This document shows positions 40,679 to 52,795 of a stretch of 64,000 bases of DNA, piece by piece; within the stretch, counting starts at the first letter, position 1; the number at the start of each line of letters is the position of its first letter. This DNA comes from Gonapodya prolifera JEL478 (Eukaryota > Monoblepharomycota > Monoblepharidomycetes > Monoblepharidales > Gonapodyaceae), in assembly GCA_001574975.1 (NCBI GenBank), contig KQ965799.1, forward strand, positions 62,001 through 126,000, written 5' to 3'. The notes beneath the pieces are model-generated. The model saw only the letters and a list, made by a program, of their open reading frames with translations, was not told the origin of the DNA and ran no database searches. Made by a program: the position numbers and the translations under genes.

Positions 40679-43600
40679 CTAAATCTCCCAACTACCCCGT
40701 GGAAATCTTCCATTGAATGTTCCTACAGCATCCACCCGATTATGCGCCTTTGCGAGATATTTCTGGAAGAAAAGCGGACTAACATTAGCTTCCACGATGC
40801 GCTTGTTCTCCACGTTGTTGAGGAAACCGGCCATTAATGTGGGGAAGAAGATATCAGCGAGGCGCGGGTCAGACAGGAAGCGAAAAGGAAGTTCGCAGAC
40901 AAGTTGAAGAATGACTGGGCTTGTTCCAAAACGAAGAAGATTCTGGTTCTCCTGGTTAAAGAGCGAAAAGTATCCCAAGAGGGTTAACAGTTCCGCAACC
41001 AGGGCTTCCGCCTCGCATTCCTCTTCTCCAGATATTGTTGTCAACGCGCCCGCGTGCCACGTATGGTAGTGCGACAGCCAAAACACAATCATGTGCAGAA
41101 AGTCCGCTCGCAAACTCGAGCTCAAGGTGCTCTGGATCACATCGAGATGATAGCTTGCAATGCTGTTCAGAATACGCATCACGGAGACACCAGCCCGCAC
41201 GATTTCGATGGGTTGTGGCCGTAGGGTAGCCGCGATGCGGGACGGGCCCGAAAACATGCACAGAGAGTCAATCATTGTAACAATACCTGATGGGAGGAGA
41301 ACACAATGTGGCTTATGTTAGCAGGGTCAACATCGACAGATATACGAACCAGCTAAATCAGTCTCTTGGAGGACTTTCACAACAGTGTTTTCGCCGCTCT
41401 CATGATCCGCCCAAAGTCTGGCAAAAAATGTTGTCATTATGTTACAGCCGCACAAGCTTCGCAAGAGTAACACCACACCTGAAAATTCCTTCCTGCGTTA
41501 CGAACTCCAAAAACGAAAGAGCGGTTTGCACGAGAAGAAGGATCGGAGCACTGGAACTGAGAGGCCCGTGAACAACCACCAGAATATCTCGCAATTTCGC
41601 CACGAAGCCACGTGAAAATAGATATCTAGCAAGAATGAAGGATCAGGTCATGGCAAAAAGGGGGAGTTGGAAGAGCTACCTACTCCAGCATGAATTTCAC
41701 GGGCACGAAGTCTCCACAAGGCACACGAAACGCAGCCCGAATTACATCCAATGTCGAGGAAAAAGCAGCCACTGTCGTCAAGAGAGCGTCACAATCGGCT
41801 AGCAGGGTTTCCGTCGGATTTGTACTGCTCAAAAGAAAGTCGCAAACCCGAGTGGCGGCGTATTTTGCGGATTGTGGGTCCATCCAACGGGATGAATCAA
41901 GGAAGTGAGGTACCGCACGCAGAGCCTCAGATCTAAGTTTTGACACTGATTAAAGAGGCGCCCGCTAATATGAAAATGAGCTATAGGCAACCCACCTTTG
42001 AGCGAGGGTTACAACCCCGCATTTACAAAAGTCGATGATGGTTGCGACAACATGCTCCTCCGAGGATCTACCTTCCTGGTCGCAAGTTCCACTCAAAACA
42101 TCGACACTGTCACGTAGTCTCTTGAGGTAGTGCACACTATCAGATGATTCTTTGTTCGAGGCGTTCAGGTTCAGAAGACTCCGAAGGACAGTGATGAAAA
42201 GTTCCGAGTGATCCCATGAAGAAGCAATGTCTGCTGAAGAATTTTTTTCCATTCTCTGTTCGGATGAAGAAGCGTCGTAAGAGACTGCACAAAACAAAAC
42301 AAGGACTGACATTACTTTCCGCTTCTTTGATTTTCTCTTCCCAGCCTTCATCGAATCGGCTACTTCCGAAACAGTATCGCTTGTATGATGGTGGCTTCCT
42401 GATGACAACTTTTTAAAGCGCACCCGATTTACTAGTTGTCGAGCAGACCCACGTTCAGTTCACAACACGTACCTCTCCGTCGCAAACAAGACAAAGGTGC
42501 TTCCGATTCTCCGGTGCACGTATCGCTGCAACGCGAGATGCTACTTCCTTCGAATGTTCCACAACAGTTCCAGCCTTTTCTTTCAACTGTTCGAGTCTCT
42601 CGTCATATCGTTTGGCTGCTTTCTCCGCCTTTTCCTGGAGTTCTCTTTGTCTCTCCTTTTCCTTCGATTCTTGAGAACGACTGAACTCCTCAATTCGACG
42701 TGCCTTAGCCTCCTTTTCCGCTTGACGTTGGGTCTCTCGGAGTCGTCGTTCTTCTTGCCGCCGTACCTCCAATTCCTTTTTACGCTCATGCTCTTTCTGC
42801 ACGAGAGAATACCATGTTTGGAACATCACAAAACAAAATCAGCACCAACGTACCTCCAATCTCACACGCCTCTCCTCTTCCATTTCCTTGCGACGTTCAC
42901 TGGCCGCTTCTTGAAGTGCTCGGGCTTCAGCCATCTTGCGTTGACGTTCGTCCTCGAGTTCCTTCAAACGTTCCTCCAGTTCGTCTTCTTTCTGTTTGAT
43001 CTCAATCTTTTTCGTCTCGGCACTAATATACGAAAGTGAGAGGGAAAGGAAGTCTTGCGTCGCAAGTACGTGAAAAGCAAAAGGAACAGTAATAGGTACC
43101 TTTGCATAGTCGCTTGCAAAACCTCCTCTGTCTTGGAGCTCTCGTTGAAGCTCCGTTGGCGAATATCCTCGATCAACGACTGCTTGAGTTTTTCGGCCTT
43201 GGCTTGTCGCTCTTCCATCTGCTGGCGGAGCTGATTGAGGTGAGCGTCCAAATCCGATTGAATCCGCGCTTTGGATTTTTCTGCTGTAGAATACTTCGCC
43301 CTAAAAATCGACAGGAAAGACGGGAAAGTGCCTGCAGCCACCGCAAAAGAGAGTCTGCCGCAGCTCTACCTTATTCTTTCGGTCTTGCTTTGTAATCGCC
43401 CTTCGCGTAATTCTTGTGCCTTTTGCTGTTTACGCTCTAGGTCCTCGGGCGTCCATCGCTTTGATGTTTCACTAGCACAAGAGATCACTATACCGTCAAA
43501 ACCATGCTTCAATCTTGTACATACTTATCGTTAAACGATGTTCCATTTCTTCCTCTGCTGCGAAGTGCTGGTGTAATACCATCTTGTGCATTCTCAGGCG

Positions 43601-44769
43601 ATTCGGTTTTTGTGGAGTCGACTGAGTCTAAGTCAATCCAAAGGACAGACGGCGGCATTTTCTGTCCAAATTGTACCATTTTGTTCTCGGCATTATTCCG
43701 ATGAGTGAACACAAATTTTTCGCACCTGATCCTCTTCTTCGATTGGCTCTTCCTTGTGCAAATCGTTTGTAGTAGGGCATCCATCTGCAAGAGAACACTC
43801 CACTGTTAGAGACGATGGCGGAGTTGCCACGCTGATCACTGTTTGCGGTTCTTGTGAGTCACTATCTCGTATCGTTCCAGATGTCCCTTCCTCCTCCCCT
43901 CCCCCTTCCTTCTCTTTTTTCGTTTTTAACACCTGCAAAAGTCTGCTTTCGAACTGACGAAGTAGCGCAAGATATTCCGTAGCTTCCTCTGCGCTAACTT
44001 CGTCCTTCGAACAGAAATGCAACATCACTTGAAGGTGGTTTTGAAAGGTGGCCGTCGAAAGCACAGAAGATGTGTGGTCCAGGTGCAAAGACAGTGTGGT
44101 ACTAGTGGTTTCTGAATCCTCCAAAGACAACGACTGCACTGAGTGCTGCGTTTGGATTGTCTGCGGGCGATCTTCTTTCAGAGAAAATATAACATCCACA
44201 GAGTTTGTGGACGGACTCCGCTTTCCCTCCAAATTTAAGGATTTAGAACGCGATGTTTGTCGTTTGAGAGCTGTTTTTCCTGATGCCAAAACAGAAGCAT
44301 ACGAGTTCATTCTCAGCGGGATCTCCGCTTTGGTAGCTTGAGGCGCCTGTGTCGTAGTAGACGTCTTTGCAACATCCAGTTTGGGTGTAGAGTCGGGGTT
44401 TGACCCAACTCGTCGCAGTCCTCCAGAGCTGCCTCCTAAGTGAGGACCTCCTATACTAGATACCGGTTTTCGCATCACTGGACTGTGGGCTCCCTTTCCT
44501 GTCTCCTTTTGCGGTGACATGGATGGCCGGGGCTGCAATCGTGCTCCTGGACTTGATTTGATGGTTTTGACGGTTGTCCACTCTGCATCAGTGCTTTTCT
44601 TCGCCATGTCTACAGTAGAAGACTTAGCGACGGGCGAAAGAGGTTGGGTCAACGGACTGATGGAGGGACGGTCAACGCCCGTTTCTTCAGAATGATTTCC
44701 ACCGATCACCCACGCGCGAGACGCTCTCTTCGTAGGCTGATTTGAGCGGAGAGGGTCTGAGACTAACAT
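40679..44769 (-). CDS. SCAPER: SCAPER homologue (S-phase cyclin A-associated protein in the ER)
   Basis: Start ATG at 44769 (MLVSDPLRSNQ) and stop at 40679. The N-terminal exon is Ser/Pro-rich, with DAEWTTVKTIKSSPGARLQP resembling the W-E-T-V segment of animal SCAPER. A long charged helix follows over several exons (42455-43480, for example RKKELEVRRQEERRLRETQR). It ends at RKHLCLVCDGE, the position of the SCAPER zinc finger. The C-terminal helical domain is well conserved: LLTLLGYFSLFNQENQNLLR, ELPFRFLSDPRLADIFFPTL and a final NGRFPRGSWEI. Animal SCAPER is ER- and cilium-linked and is needed for translation-dependent tubulin mRNA decay. Finding it beside beta-tubulin and CFAP57 is striking but may be chance. 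Only 53 bp separate its ATG from the stop of the gene upstream. Confidence 0.85.
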
Positions 44770-44822
44770 TGATGCATTCGAATTGTTAGAATTGTGTGTT
44801 GAGATTAAATTCCTTCCGGTTT

Positions 44823-47800
44823 TTATACATCCGAATTTGGGGATTTAATTGCAAAATGTGAAAATCCATTAGAGTGCATACCGCCTCTACCCATGGGAGC
44901 CATGCCACGCCGCGCTGTTGGATAGTCCCGGCCTCGCCCACGATCTCTACCACCCCTCGGCCGATCGCGGTGCCAATCACGTCGTTCACGGCTTCGACTG
45001 CGACTATCAGACCTCCTCCTCCTCGGCGGGGATCGCGAACGTGAACGACTACGACTTCGACTCCTGCTTCTACTCCGAGTTCTACTTCGGCTGCGAGTCC
45101 GTGACCGACTTCGAGATCGGCTCCGGGAGCGACCCCTCCTCCTTTTCGGACTTGTCTGGGAATGACTTTCATGAACACTTGATTTCCAACCGGGATTTGA
45201 CAACATCGGAGCGCCCACGGATGCTGAAGGAATTAAAGTTGGACTATTCCACATTGAAGTGACATTTGGCAGACTTGGTGCTGTTGGTGTGATCGTGCTC
45301 TGAGGAAGAGGAGCGAGAGGTGAAAATCCGATGGGTAACACCGGGGTAAGACTCTGGCTGGGAAGCTCCGAGGTGGCTCCAAACGCTGGCACAGCGGATG
45401 GATTCGAAATCCCTGCAGTCGAAATTCCCGCGATTTGAGCTAAACTCTGAATTTGCGACAGAAGTGTCGATAATGATTCGCTCGACATGTTATTCAGAAC
45501 CTCCAAATTCGGCTGAAGTTCTGAACTCGGGCCAGGGGTGTGCGCCGAAGCCGTTCTCTGCATCGGGACACTCAGAGGACCTGCAATAAGAGGAGCTGGT
45601 GGAATGGTTGTAAAAGTACTAGGTGGCATCCCACTGATAGCAGTGGGAGCCAGATCTTCAGCGGTTTGCTGAACGGCGGTAGCGACCGCTGCTGGGGGAC
45701 TCCTTACTCGTGGATCAAATAAGTTGGCGTTTGCATGCCCGGCGTTCTGTACACTGAGTGGCGGTGATGAAGTTTGTGTAACCGTCTGAGCCTCTTTGGA
45801 GGGAACGGTCTGTGGTATTGGTTGAATAGGTGCCGTAGGTGCAGTGGGAATAGCAGATGTCTGCTTCAGAACAACAAGTACTACAAGAAGAGTGTTTTTG
45901 CCGAAAGTTTCTTTTCGTGAATACCCTTCCATGGACGAGAGAAAGCGAGGAAATCTATCTCCTCTCGCAACAGGCACAATGTACACATCTTTCAACACAG
46001 CATGCCGAGCTGTTACAACTCCGAACCTTGATCGCGAATGGAAATAGTCGAACATTTGTCCATATCGGGTGGAAGAGCGGTCATCTGCATTGTTATCAGG
46101 TTCCACCTCCAAGAGTATGACCCCCTTTGAGCCAGTACGCATCGTCTTGACAAGATAATCGGCGACTCGATCCGGTGCAATGCGTCCATCGATGGAAAGC
46201 TCTTTTGAGAGAATGTCGTCAAATTTGACGACACCGGAGGGGCCGTCAGAGAACACCACTTCGTTATGTCGCATAGTCACTTGACCACCAATCTGATGAA
46301 AGGTACAGTGAACAGTTTCCGTTTGAGGCATGGAAAGTGATCCTCTCCATACTGTTTGTCGTGTCTCCGAGCCTTCTGTGTGCATGCCAGAGTGTTCCTC
46401 ACTCGGCGATTCGTGGGAGGGGTCCCATGCCGCATCAAAAGCGTCATACACTTCACTCTCCCCTCCGCCCTCATTGCTGTTGTCCAATCGGGCGAGGAGA
46501 TCATCTATACTGGCTTCCGCTTTAGTTTTCTCGACGTAAGAGTTCCTCCTCTCTGGATAGTGTTCCTGTGAATGATCCGACAACGGCTCGTCTGTAAAGT
46601 TCAATGAGGTCGCTCCAATCAGAATATCTTCCGAACTGTCCACACCCCCGAACGACGATTTGGCGGTCCGTGGTGAGTTGACTCCCTCCGTGACATCAGC
46701 TTCCTTGCTATCAGGTGACGTCAGCGTGGAAGAGTTGAGGTTGACATCCCCAATCCCGGACAGGGTCAAACTTGAAGCCGATGCGCCCACTGAAGAGGCC
46801 GATAAAGTGGATTTAAGAGTTTCACCGACATCCACTTCCATTTCCCCTTTATGTGTCTTAACAACTCTCCGCCCATCTGGTGCATCCTCTCCTTTCCGAA
46901 TGACAATTTCTGCAAGACTCTTTTTCCTAATCTCTTCAGCGAGTTCTTTAATGGCATCGCTCGCCATCTCGTCACTCGTAATAGTAGCCAGCCTCGCGGG
47001 GGTGATCTCACCAGTTACGATGCGGTGGCGAAGAGTTTTATTGCTCGTGTCCTTCAGATTGGTTCTGAGAGACCGATATTGCGCTTTATATTTGTCCCCT
47101 GGGTCACGCTTTGACCCTTTTTTCTCCGTCTTATGATCACTTTGCGCAAGAAACAGTTCCTTCTCAACCTCCGCGGCAAAAGATGCCGGATCGTCAAGTG
47201 GCACAGCAGCAACAAAATCTGTGCTCTTCAAAGCTTCATCGAAAATTTCCGTGAATGTGTCCGTCAGACCTTTGCGGGCATTCGCCCGGAACTGGTCCTC
47301 CGTCGAGGTGAGCGCCGATGAAGTACCAGGAGTCTTCGGGGTTGACGGAGTTGGTGTGCTTTTGAATGGCTCCCCTACAGTTTTAATAGAAGGCAGATGC
47401 TCTCCCTTTGCGTTCTGCAAAGCGGGAGAAAGGTTAAAAGTTGAAAAAATTATGAGAGAACAATGGTCAAACGTACCTTGCTCCTATTTATCTCGGCGGT
47501 CGATTTTGAAACCAATTTCTTCCCTCTTCTCGTCCTTTCGGTGTCATCTTCGTCGACGTAGTCCTCTTCCCCGTCGTCCTGCTCCTCGCCGTCCACGTAA
47601 TCATCAGACTGATCGTCCATTTCCCGATCTTCTCCAAACGGAGTTGTGGTCTGATGCTCAATCAAGTTGTCGTTGTCATCAGTAACGATCCGCCCGGACT
47701 TGAGCTTCTTTCGTGGGGAAGCGGTATCTAAAGTAGGGGCGATTTTCAAGCGTTAGGTAAACCGACGGCTCACAAGCTGACACGGTTAGAGGATGGTTCA

Positions 47801-48500
47801 CAGCTCAGGACTCACCAGCTGTAACCGCCGACCGTTTCCTGGCAACTGACCCTTGTTCTGGAGGTCGTTCGACTGCCTCCCCGTTTGCCTCGTGATCTTC
47901 TACGCAAAGATGGCAAACATAGTGAAAATTTCTGTCCCTTGCTTGAGACTTCCGGAGCCCCACGCAGGTGAGATGGAACCTAGCGATTGTACTCAGTACA
48001 GCCACAGAACAGAACAGGAAGACAGTCTGGAACACCCACCATTCCTCACACTCTTCGCATTGAAGCATAGGTCTCCCATCGTCAGCTCCTCTGCAGGTAC
48101 AATAAACCATATCCCCCGATTCATTGTATTCCTTCGGTACGGGTTTACGGCGACGATTTGGAGCAGCTTCTTCCGATGTTTCAGCTACAGCAGGGGCGAT
48201 AACTGATTCCAAAGCCGAAATTCCATTGGTTTCCGTTTCTTCGCCAGTGCTATGTGTGACGGTAAGATTGTCATCCGCTTCCCCCTCCAGGTGTTCCCCT
48301 CGCCTGGACGGTGACCTTGCTGTCCTTCGAGTACTTCTTCGCGTTGCAGATTCTCGTGTCGTCTTTGGGGAGTTGTCATCCTTTGGAGTGCGTATCGTTG
48401 GTTTGGATGTGTTTACGACTGGAGCTTCGGATTGCTGAGGCGATCCCTCTTGGGAAGGCGAAGCGGTCTTTACGGCACTTTGCCGCGTTGAGCGTCGCAT
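44823..48500 (-). CDS. BYE1: PHD - TFIIS middle domain - SPOC - RS protein (BYE1/PHF3/DIDO type)
   Basis: Transcription regulator expected to bind RNA polymerase II. The PHD finger lies at 47890-48110, split by an intron: VYCTCRGADDGRPMLQCEEC, then FHLTCVGL and FHYVCHLC. An acidic linker follows (47480-47730). The last large exon (44823 to about 47420) holds the TFIIS middle domain (FRANARKGLTDTFTEIFDEA, then KYKAQYRSLRTNLKDTSNKT and EITPARLATITSDEMASDAI). It also holds a SPOC domain (TVWRGSLSMPQTETVHCTFH to RFGVVTARHAVLKDVYIVPV), a Pro/Thr linker and a C-terminal RS/RG tail (SRSRSRSRTRSRSR, then GGRDRGRGRDYP). Start at 48500 (MRRSTRQS) is preferred; an in-frame upstream region extends to 48671 without a confirmed ATG. 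PHF3 and DIDO SPOC domains bind the phosphorylated polymerase tail. Yeast Bye1 lacks an RS tail. Confidence 0.85.
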
Positions 48501-48760
48501 TGGAAGGCCGCGGATCCCTTCAAGTGTCTCCGTGTGCACTTTTTTCCCTTGGTGACTCGGAGACCTGGCACTGATGGAGTTGCAAGCACCGCAGTACCGT
48601 TTCAACCGCTTTGCTTTCGGCTCTAGATAGAATCTTTCGCTCTTTCTACTTCTTTGATCTCCTTCTTGCAATCAAATGTGAAAAGTAGCCCGAGTATATG
48701 CACAAAGCGCACTCCCAAATGTACAAATCTATTTACAGTAGTAGATTTAATCATACACCT

Positions 48761-49501
48761 TCAATCCTCATCCGATAAGTCATCTCCTGTGGATGGGCGG
48801 TTGTTCGATGTGCGACGCGTACCACTGTCATTCTCACCCCCATTGATGTCCTCCATATTCCCTGCAGTAGATAGCCGATTTCCTGTGACCAGGTAGTTTG
48901 AGTTTTATCCATCACGTTAGTAAATGGCTTGGGTTTGTCAGAGCTCTACAAAACGACGCACTGATGATGTCTGCGATAGAAGACTGAGTCTTCCTCTCCA
49001 GCTTCGCACGTTTCTTTTGAAGATCTCGTTTTAGGTCCCAGTTCGCTTTTCTGGGCGCGAGGTTAAATATATCCTAAGTGCGTGATCCACAGACGTTGCA
49101 GTGGGGATGAAAGGCAAATCGCAACAAAGAGAATGCTCACCACCTCCTTTTTCCTTTGATCTTCCTGATCCAGGGCCTCTTTTGCAAAGAGCGCGACCTC
49201 CTCTTCAAGTGTTCGTTGCTGATGGTTCCTTTGAATTCAAGCGACAATTCACCATGAATAAAGGTTGAGAGTACGTGGTAAACATGTCGCGCGGTAATCA
49301 CCCTCCGATGACAAATGTTTTTGCCGGATTGTGGTCCCGTTCATAGGCGGTTCGATGTCTATTGGCAACACCTTCCCCTTTGCGAACATCTGAGGATCTG
49401 GCAACGGGCGTTGGGAGCCCTAGCTTCTCAGCTCTAAAAGCGAGGAGTCTATCCTTCCGTTTCCTCGCCTCGTCTTCCAGAAGATTGATTGGCAAGGACA
49501 T
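48761..49501 (-). CDS. CWF18: CCDC12 / Cwf18 spliceosome-associated protein
   Basis: Start ATG at 49501 gives MSLPINLLEDEARKRKDRLL, then AFRAEKLGLP, matching the N-terminal helix of CCDC12. Further exons give NHQQRTLEEEVALFAKEALD and DIFNLAPRKANWDLKRDLQK, then LERKTQSSIADII, the diagnostic P-RK-x-WDLKRD block. The last exon carries an acidic tail ending DDLSDED before the TGA at 48761. CCDC12/Cwf18 is a small component of the NineTeen/Prp19-associated spliceosome. It is divergent from the BAH-PHD gene across 195 bp that must hold both promoters. Confidence 0.85.
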
Positions 49502-49696
49502 ATTGTTGGGAGCCGAGCGGAAATGCAACCAAAGCACTCAAGTCAACTTCTGTGAACCGAAACCCGTTTCAACAATCATCCTTGAAGAAGAGCTTTCGTC
49601 AGTCGACAGTAGTCGTCAACCAGAATTCCGGAAGGATTCCATCACCCCCATAACCCCGCAACTTTGCTCCCACCATCCTGATTGACGTTTTCCGTG
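49502..49696. promoter_or_regulatory. Shared divergent promoter (Cwf18 / BAH-PHD)
   Basis: 195 bp between two divergent start codons. No TATA box is evident. Bidirectional use is inferred from spacing only. Confidence 0.5.
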
Positions 49697-50933
49697 ATGG
49701 CCGCCGCCGTTGACGCTGCTCAGCCCCCAAGCAATAAACGCCGTTTATCGACGGGTCCTGATGAAGAAACAGACGAGAACCAAGCCATGCAGGGACAGCC
49801 TCATAACCCATTCAAGCTCACACCACCAGCGGAAGCAGAATTGTTTGATTTCAAGGCGTTTATACGTGAGTACAGTTCCTCCATTGTCTGTAGGACATTC
49901 AAAGATGCTTCCACTGATGTTCCATGCAACAACCATGACTTTTTACGTCGAATCATGCGGCGTTAACCAGTGGATAATCAGGAATACAAAATTGGGGAGA
50001 ATCTTTCAATTCTCTCAACTGAGACCGAGCCATATTACGGCGAATTGCTTCGCATACAAGGTGAGAGGGTGTCGCTGTTGTAATTCAAGCAAACGCTCAC
50101 TGGAGTCCAACAGCAATGAAGAACGATCGGCGGAACGTCTACCTGACGATGCGATGGTATGCCGCATGGAGATCTCCGACCTTGAAAATTTTCAATAACG
50201 AAGCGCTTTGATATCAGGTTTTATCGTCCACATGAGATAATCGGAGGTCGACGGTGGGATTCGATGGTGACACGCACATTCGCAGACAGACCTGATGTAT
50301 TCCCATTCCAGACCTTATCACGGGGAAAATGAACTTCTTAAGAGTGTCGACCACACAGACCGTATCCATGGTGCGTTAGCTGTGTGTCTCCATACAGGGT
50401 TTGCAATGACTGAGAGGCGTCCCTACAAGTGGCGAGTGTGATTGGTCCCTGTCATATTGTCAACTTGGTTCCTGGCGCGGAGAAGGAGATAACTGGGTTT
50501 TACTGGCGTGAGGAGTACACGGCCGTCAAAGGCAAAATCCTTGTGAGAACCTGCAAAACGAACTATCACGTTTATTTTTAATGACTCGGTACCCTTCATT
50601 AAAGACGGAACTCCCAAGGTACTGCACCTGCAGTCTACCAGAGAATCCAGACCTTCCTCTCATCCAGTGCGACAGCTGCGAGAAGTGGTTCCATGGTGAT
50701 TTCTTACATTGCTCTGTCGATTGTGCTCACCCTCTGAATTGCGTTCTCACTACAACACAGCTGACTGTGTAGGTTTTGTGATGGAAGAGTTCAAGGAAGA
50801 AGATCCCTGGTACTGCCCCGAGTGTGAGGATGCTGGAGTTGGAGAAGGATCTGGAGGTAAAGGGCCTGTGAAAAAGCAGCACAAGACTGCTGCAGGGAAG
50901 GCGAAACCAACGAAGAAGCAAGCATCGAAATGA
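49697..50933 (+). CDS. BAH-PHD chromatin reader (EBS/SHL/EPR-1 type)
   Basis: Exons run from the ATG at 49697 (MAAAVDAAQPPSNKRRLSTG) to the stop at 50931-50933. Exon 1 ends at 49865; the exon from 49971 starts the BAH domain: QEYKIGENLSILSTETEPYY then GELLRIQ. Short exons continue YLTMRWFYRPHEIIGGRR and YHGENELLKSVDHTDRIH, followed by SVIGPCHIVNLV. The PHD finger follows (YCTCSLPENPDLPLIQCDSC, then EKWFHADCVGF, PWYCPECED). A basic tail (KKQHKTAAGKAKPTKKQ) closes the protein. Domain order and the RWFYRPHE..GGRR block match plant EBS/SHL and the fungal H3K27me3 reader EPR-1. In those proteins BAH binds H3K27me3 and, in the plant ones, PHD binds H3K4me3. Binding here is inferred from the family. 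Confidence 0.8.
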
Positions 50934-51039
50934 TTTTGTACATACCATAAATTTTGTTTGATTCTATTATGCGGGGGGGGGGGGAGTGATTGGGGGGGAT
51001 GGTAGAACCACCGAAACCCAACAGTCCACATAATTTATC

Positions 51040-52705
51040 ATGTCGACCGAGGATTCTACAGCCGAGAAGACTCGCAAGAAGCGTCGATGGGATCTGACAG
51101 ATACAGGAGAAATAACCCAGCCGATTACGCCTCCCCGTCCTCCTGAACAATCCGGGAAAGCTGAAGTGCAAACCGAGAAGGAGAAGGAAAGCGATTCGGA
51201 CGACGCGCGGCTATTGGCAGCACAAGCGGCTGCACGGCTGGTAGAATCTAAGGGTATTGGAGTCAAATCACAGGTTCGTTGGCTCGCTGCGCTGCGGAAT
51301 CGTTCAAAGTCCTCGCTCAAGCTTCATCACAGGAGCCTCTCCCAACACCCGCGGTAAAACGATTCAAAGCCAGCGGCGATGGTGAATTTACAAGAGATAT
51401 TGACATTAATGACCTGAAGAACCGCTACGTTCTGACGAAGAGCGAATCTCAAAAGGTTGTGAAGGATTACAGCGGAGCGGAGTACGTTTTTTCACACTCC
51501 TTCCATCTCCTACGATTTGGATCTTATATTTCTGGTAGCATCGTCACCCGTGGACGGTACTACCCGGACCGAAAGCTCGCCGACAAAGAACCACCCCTGT
51601 TCTTGCACATTACCGCGACAACACAAGAGGCCCTTGACAAAGCAGTGGAAAAGGTTCAGGAACTGATAGATGCGGGATTCGGGCCTGCCCAAACCGATGG
51701 CCTCTCGGGAGGGTATGGGGACTATAGTCGCGGAAACGTGAGAAAGTGGTTTCCATTCTTAAGGGTTGCAACATTCATGCCAACGGTGACTTTTCTAGCG
51801 TCGTGATATGTTCCAAGACAAAGTCTACGTGGAGATTGACGATAAGATGTTCTCCACACGAGCAAAAGTTGTAGGTCCTGGTGGACAATATGTCAAACAT
51901 ATCCAGAACGAGACGAGTACACGGGTGCAACTGAAAGGCCGAGGCTCTGGCTATATTGAAGTGAGCACGCAGAAAGAGGCAGACGATGATTTGCACGTAC
52001 ACATCTCGTGAGTGTGTCTATTTTGTTTGCAAGTGATCACTGGTCCGAGCCAACATCGCTCGCTGTAGAGGGCCGAGTGCAGAGGCAGTCCACAAAGCAA
52101 AGCTCCTCGTTCAAGACCTGGTGGACACCGTCAAGGAAGAATATCAGAAGTGGAAACAGGCGCGAAACGCACCCCCGATGCGACCTGCCGGAATTCCGGG
52201 GCAGGTGCGCGATATTTGTTTTGAGCGCCTCGTGTGTGTTTGCTTACATAGAGAGGGAAACCTCCTTCTCTTATGATGATGCATGTTGTCTGTACCTGTT
52301 TCATTTCGCGCGTCTGCACTGAAAAAATCTTTGCCCTTTTCTCCAAAAGCCATATGGCGTTCCTACCGGCGGCTACATGCCACAGCAGGGATATGGATAC
52401 CCCCAGGGCGCCGCGTACCCCGGAGGTCCTGCCGCGAGTTATGCGCCAGGGTACTATGCTCCGCAGGCTGCTCCCATGCAACCGCCTTCGCAGGCCCCAC
52501 CACCAGGCGGACAAGCGGGTGTGGACCAAATGACAGCGTACTATCAGGTGAATTTTGATGCGTTGTTCACTCGATCAGCTCTCGAGTGTGAATTAACATC
52601 AACTATGATTTGCAGCAATATTACGCGCAGTGGTACGCCTCCTACGGCCAGCAACAAGGTGGAAACCCTGCAGGGCAACCGGCTCCGCCAGGTGGTTCCG
52701 AGTAA
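51040..52705 (+). CDS. KHDC4: KH-domain splicing-linked protein (KHDC4/BLOM7 type)
   Basis: Start ATG at 51040 (MSTEDSTAEKTRKKRRWDLT) lies 106 bp after the BAH-PHD stop. The first exon has a basic-acidic head and ARLLAAQAAARL. A divergent KH region follows: DIDINDLKNRYVLTKSESQK, then GSIVTRGRYYPDR and LFLHITATTQEALDKAVEKV. A second KH region follows: KVYVEIDDKMFSTRAKVVGP, then GGQYVKHIQNETSTRVQLKG. Further on comes AKLLVQDLVDTVKEEYQKWK. The C-terminus is Tyr/Gly/Gln/Pro-rich (PQQGYGYPQGAAYPGGPAA, QYYAQWYASYGQQQ). KHDC4 binds RNA and takes part in pre-mRNA splicing in animals. It converges on the bL9m gene with 90 bp between stops. Confidence 0.8.
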
Positions 52706-52795
52706 GAATCTAAATATAGACTACATACGCCACACGCACGCGTAGAATGTCACTCGTGTATGCAATGCAAACTACCAAAGTGAACATTTGATGCC

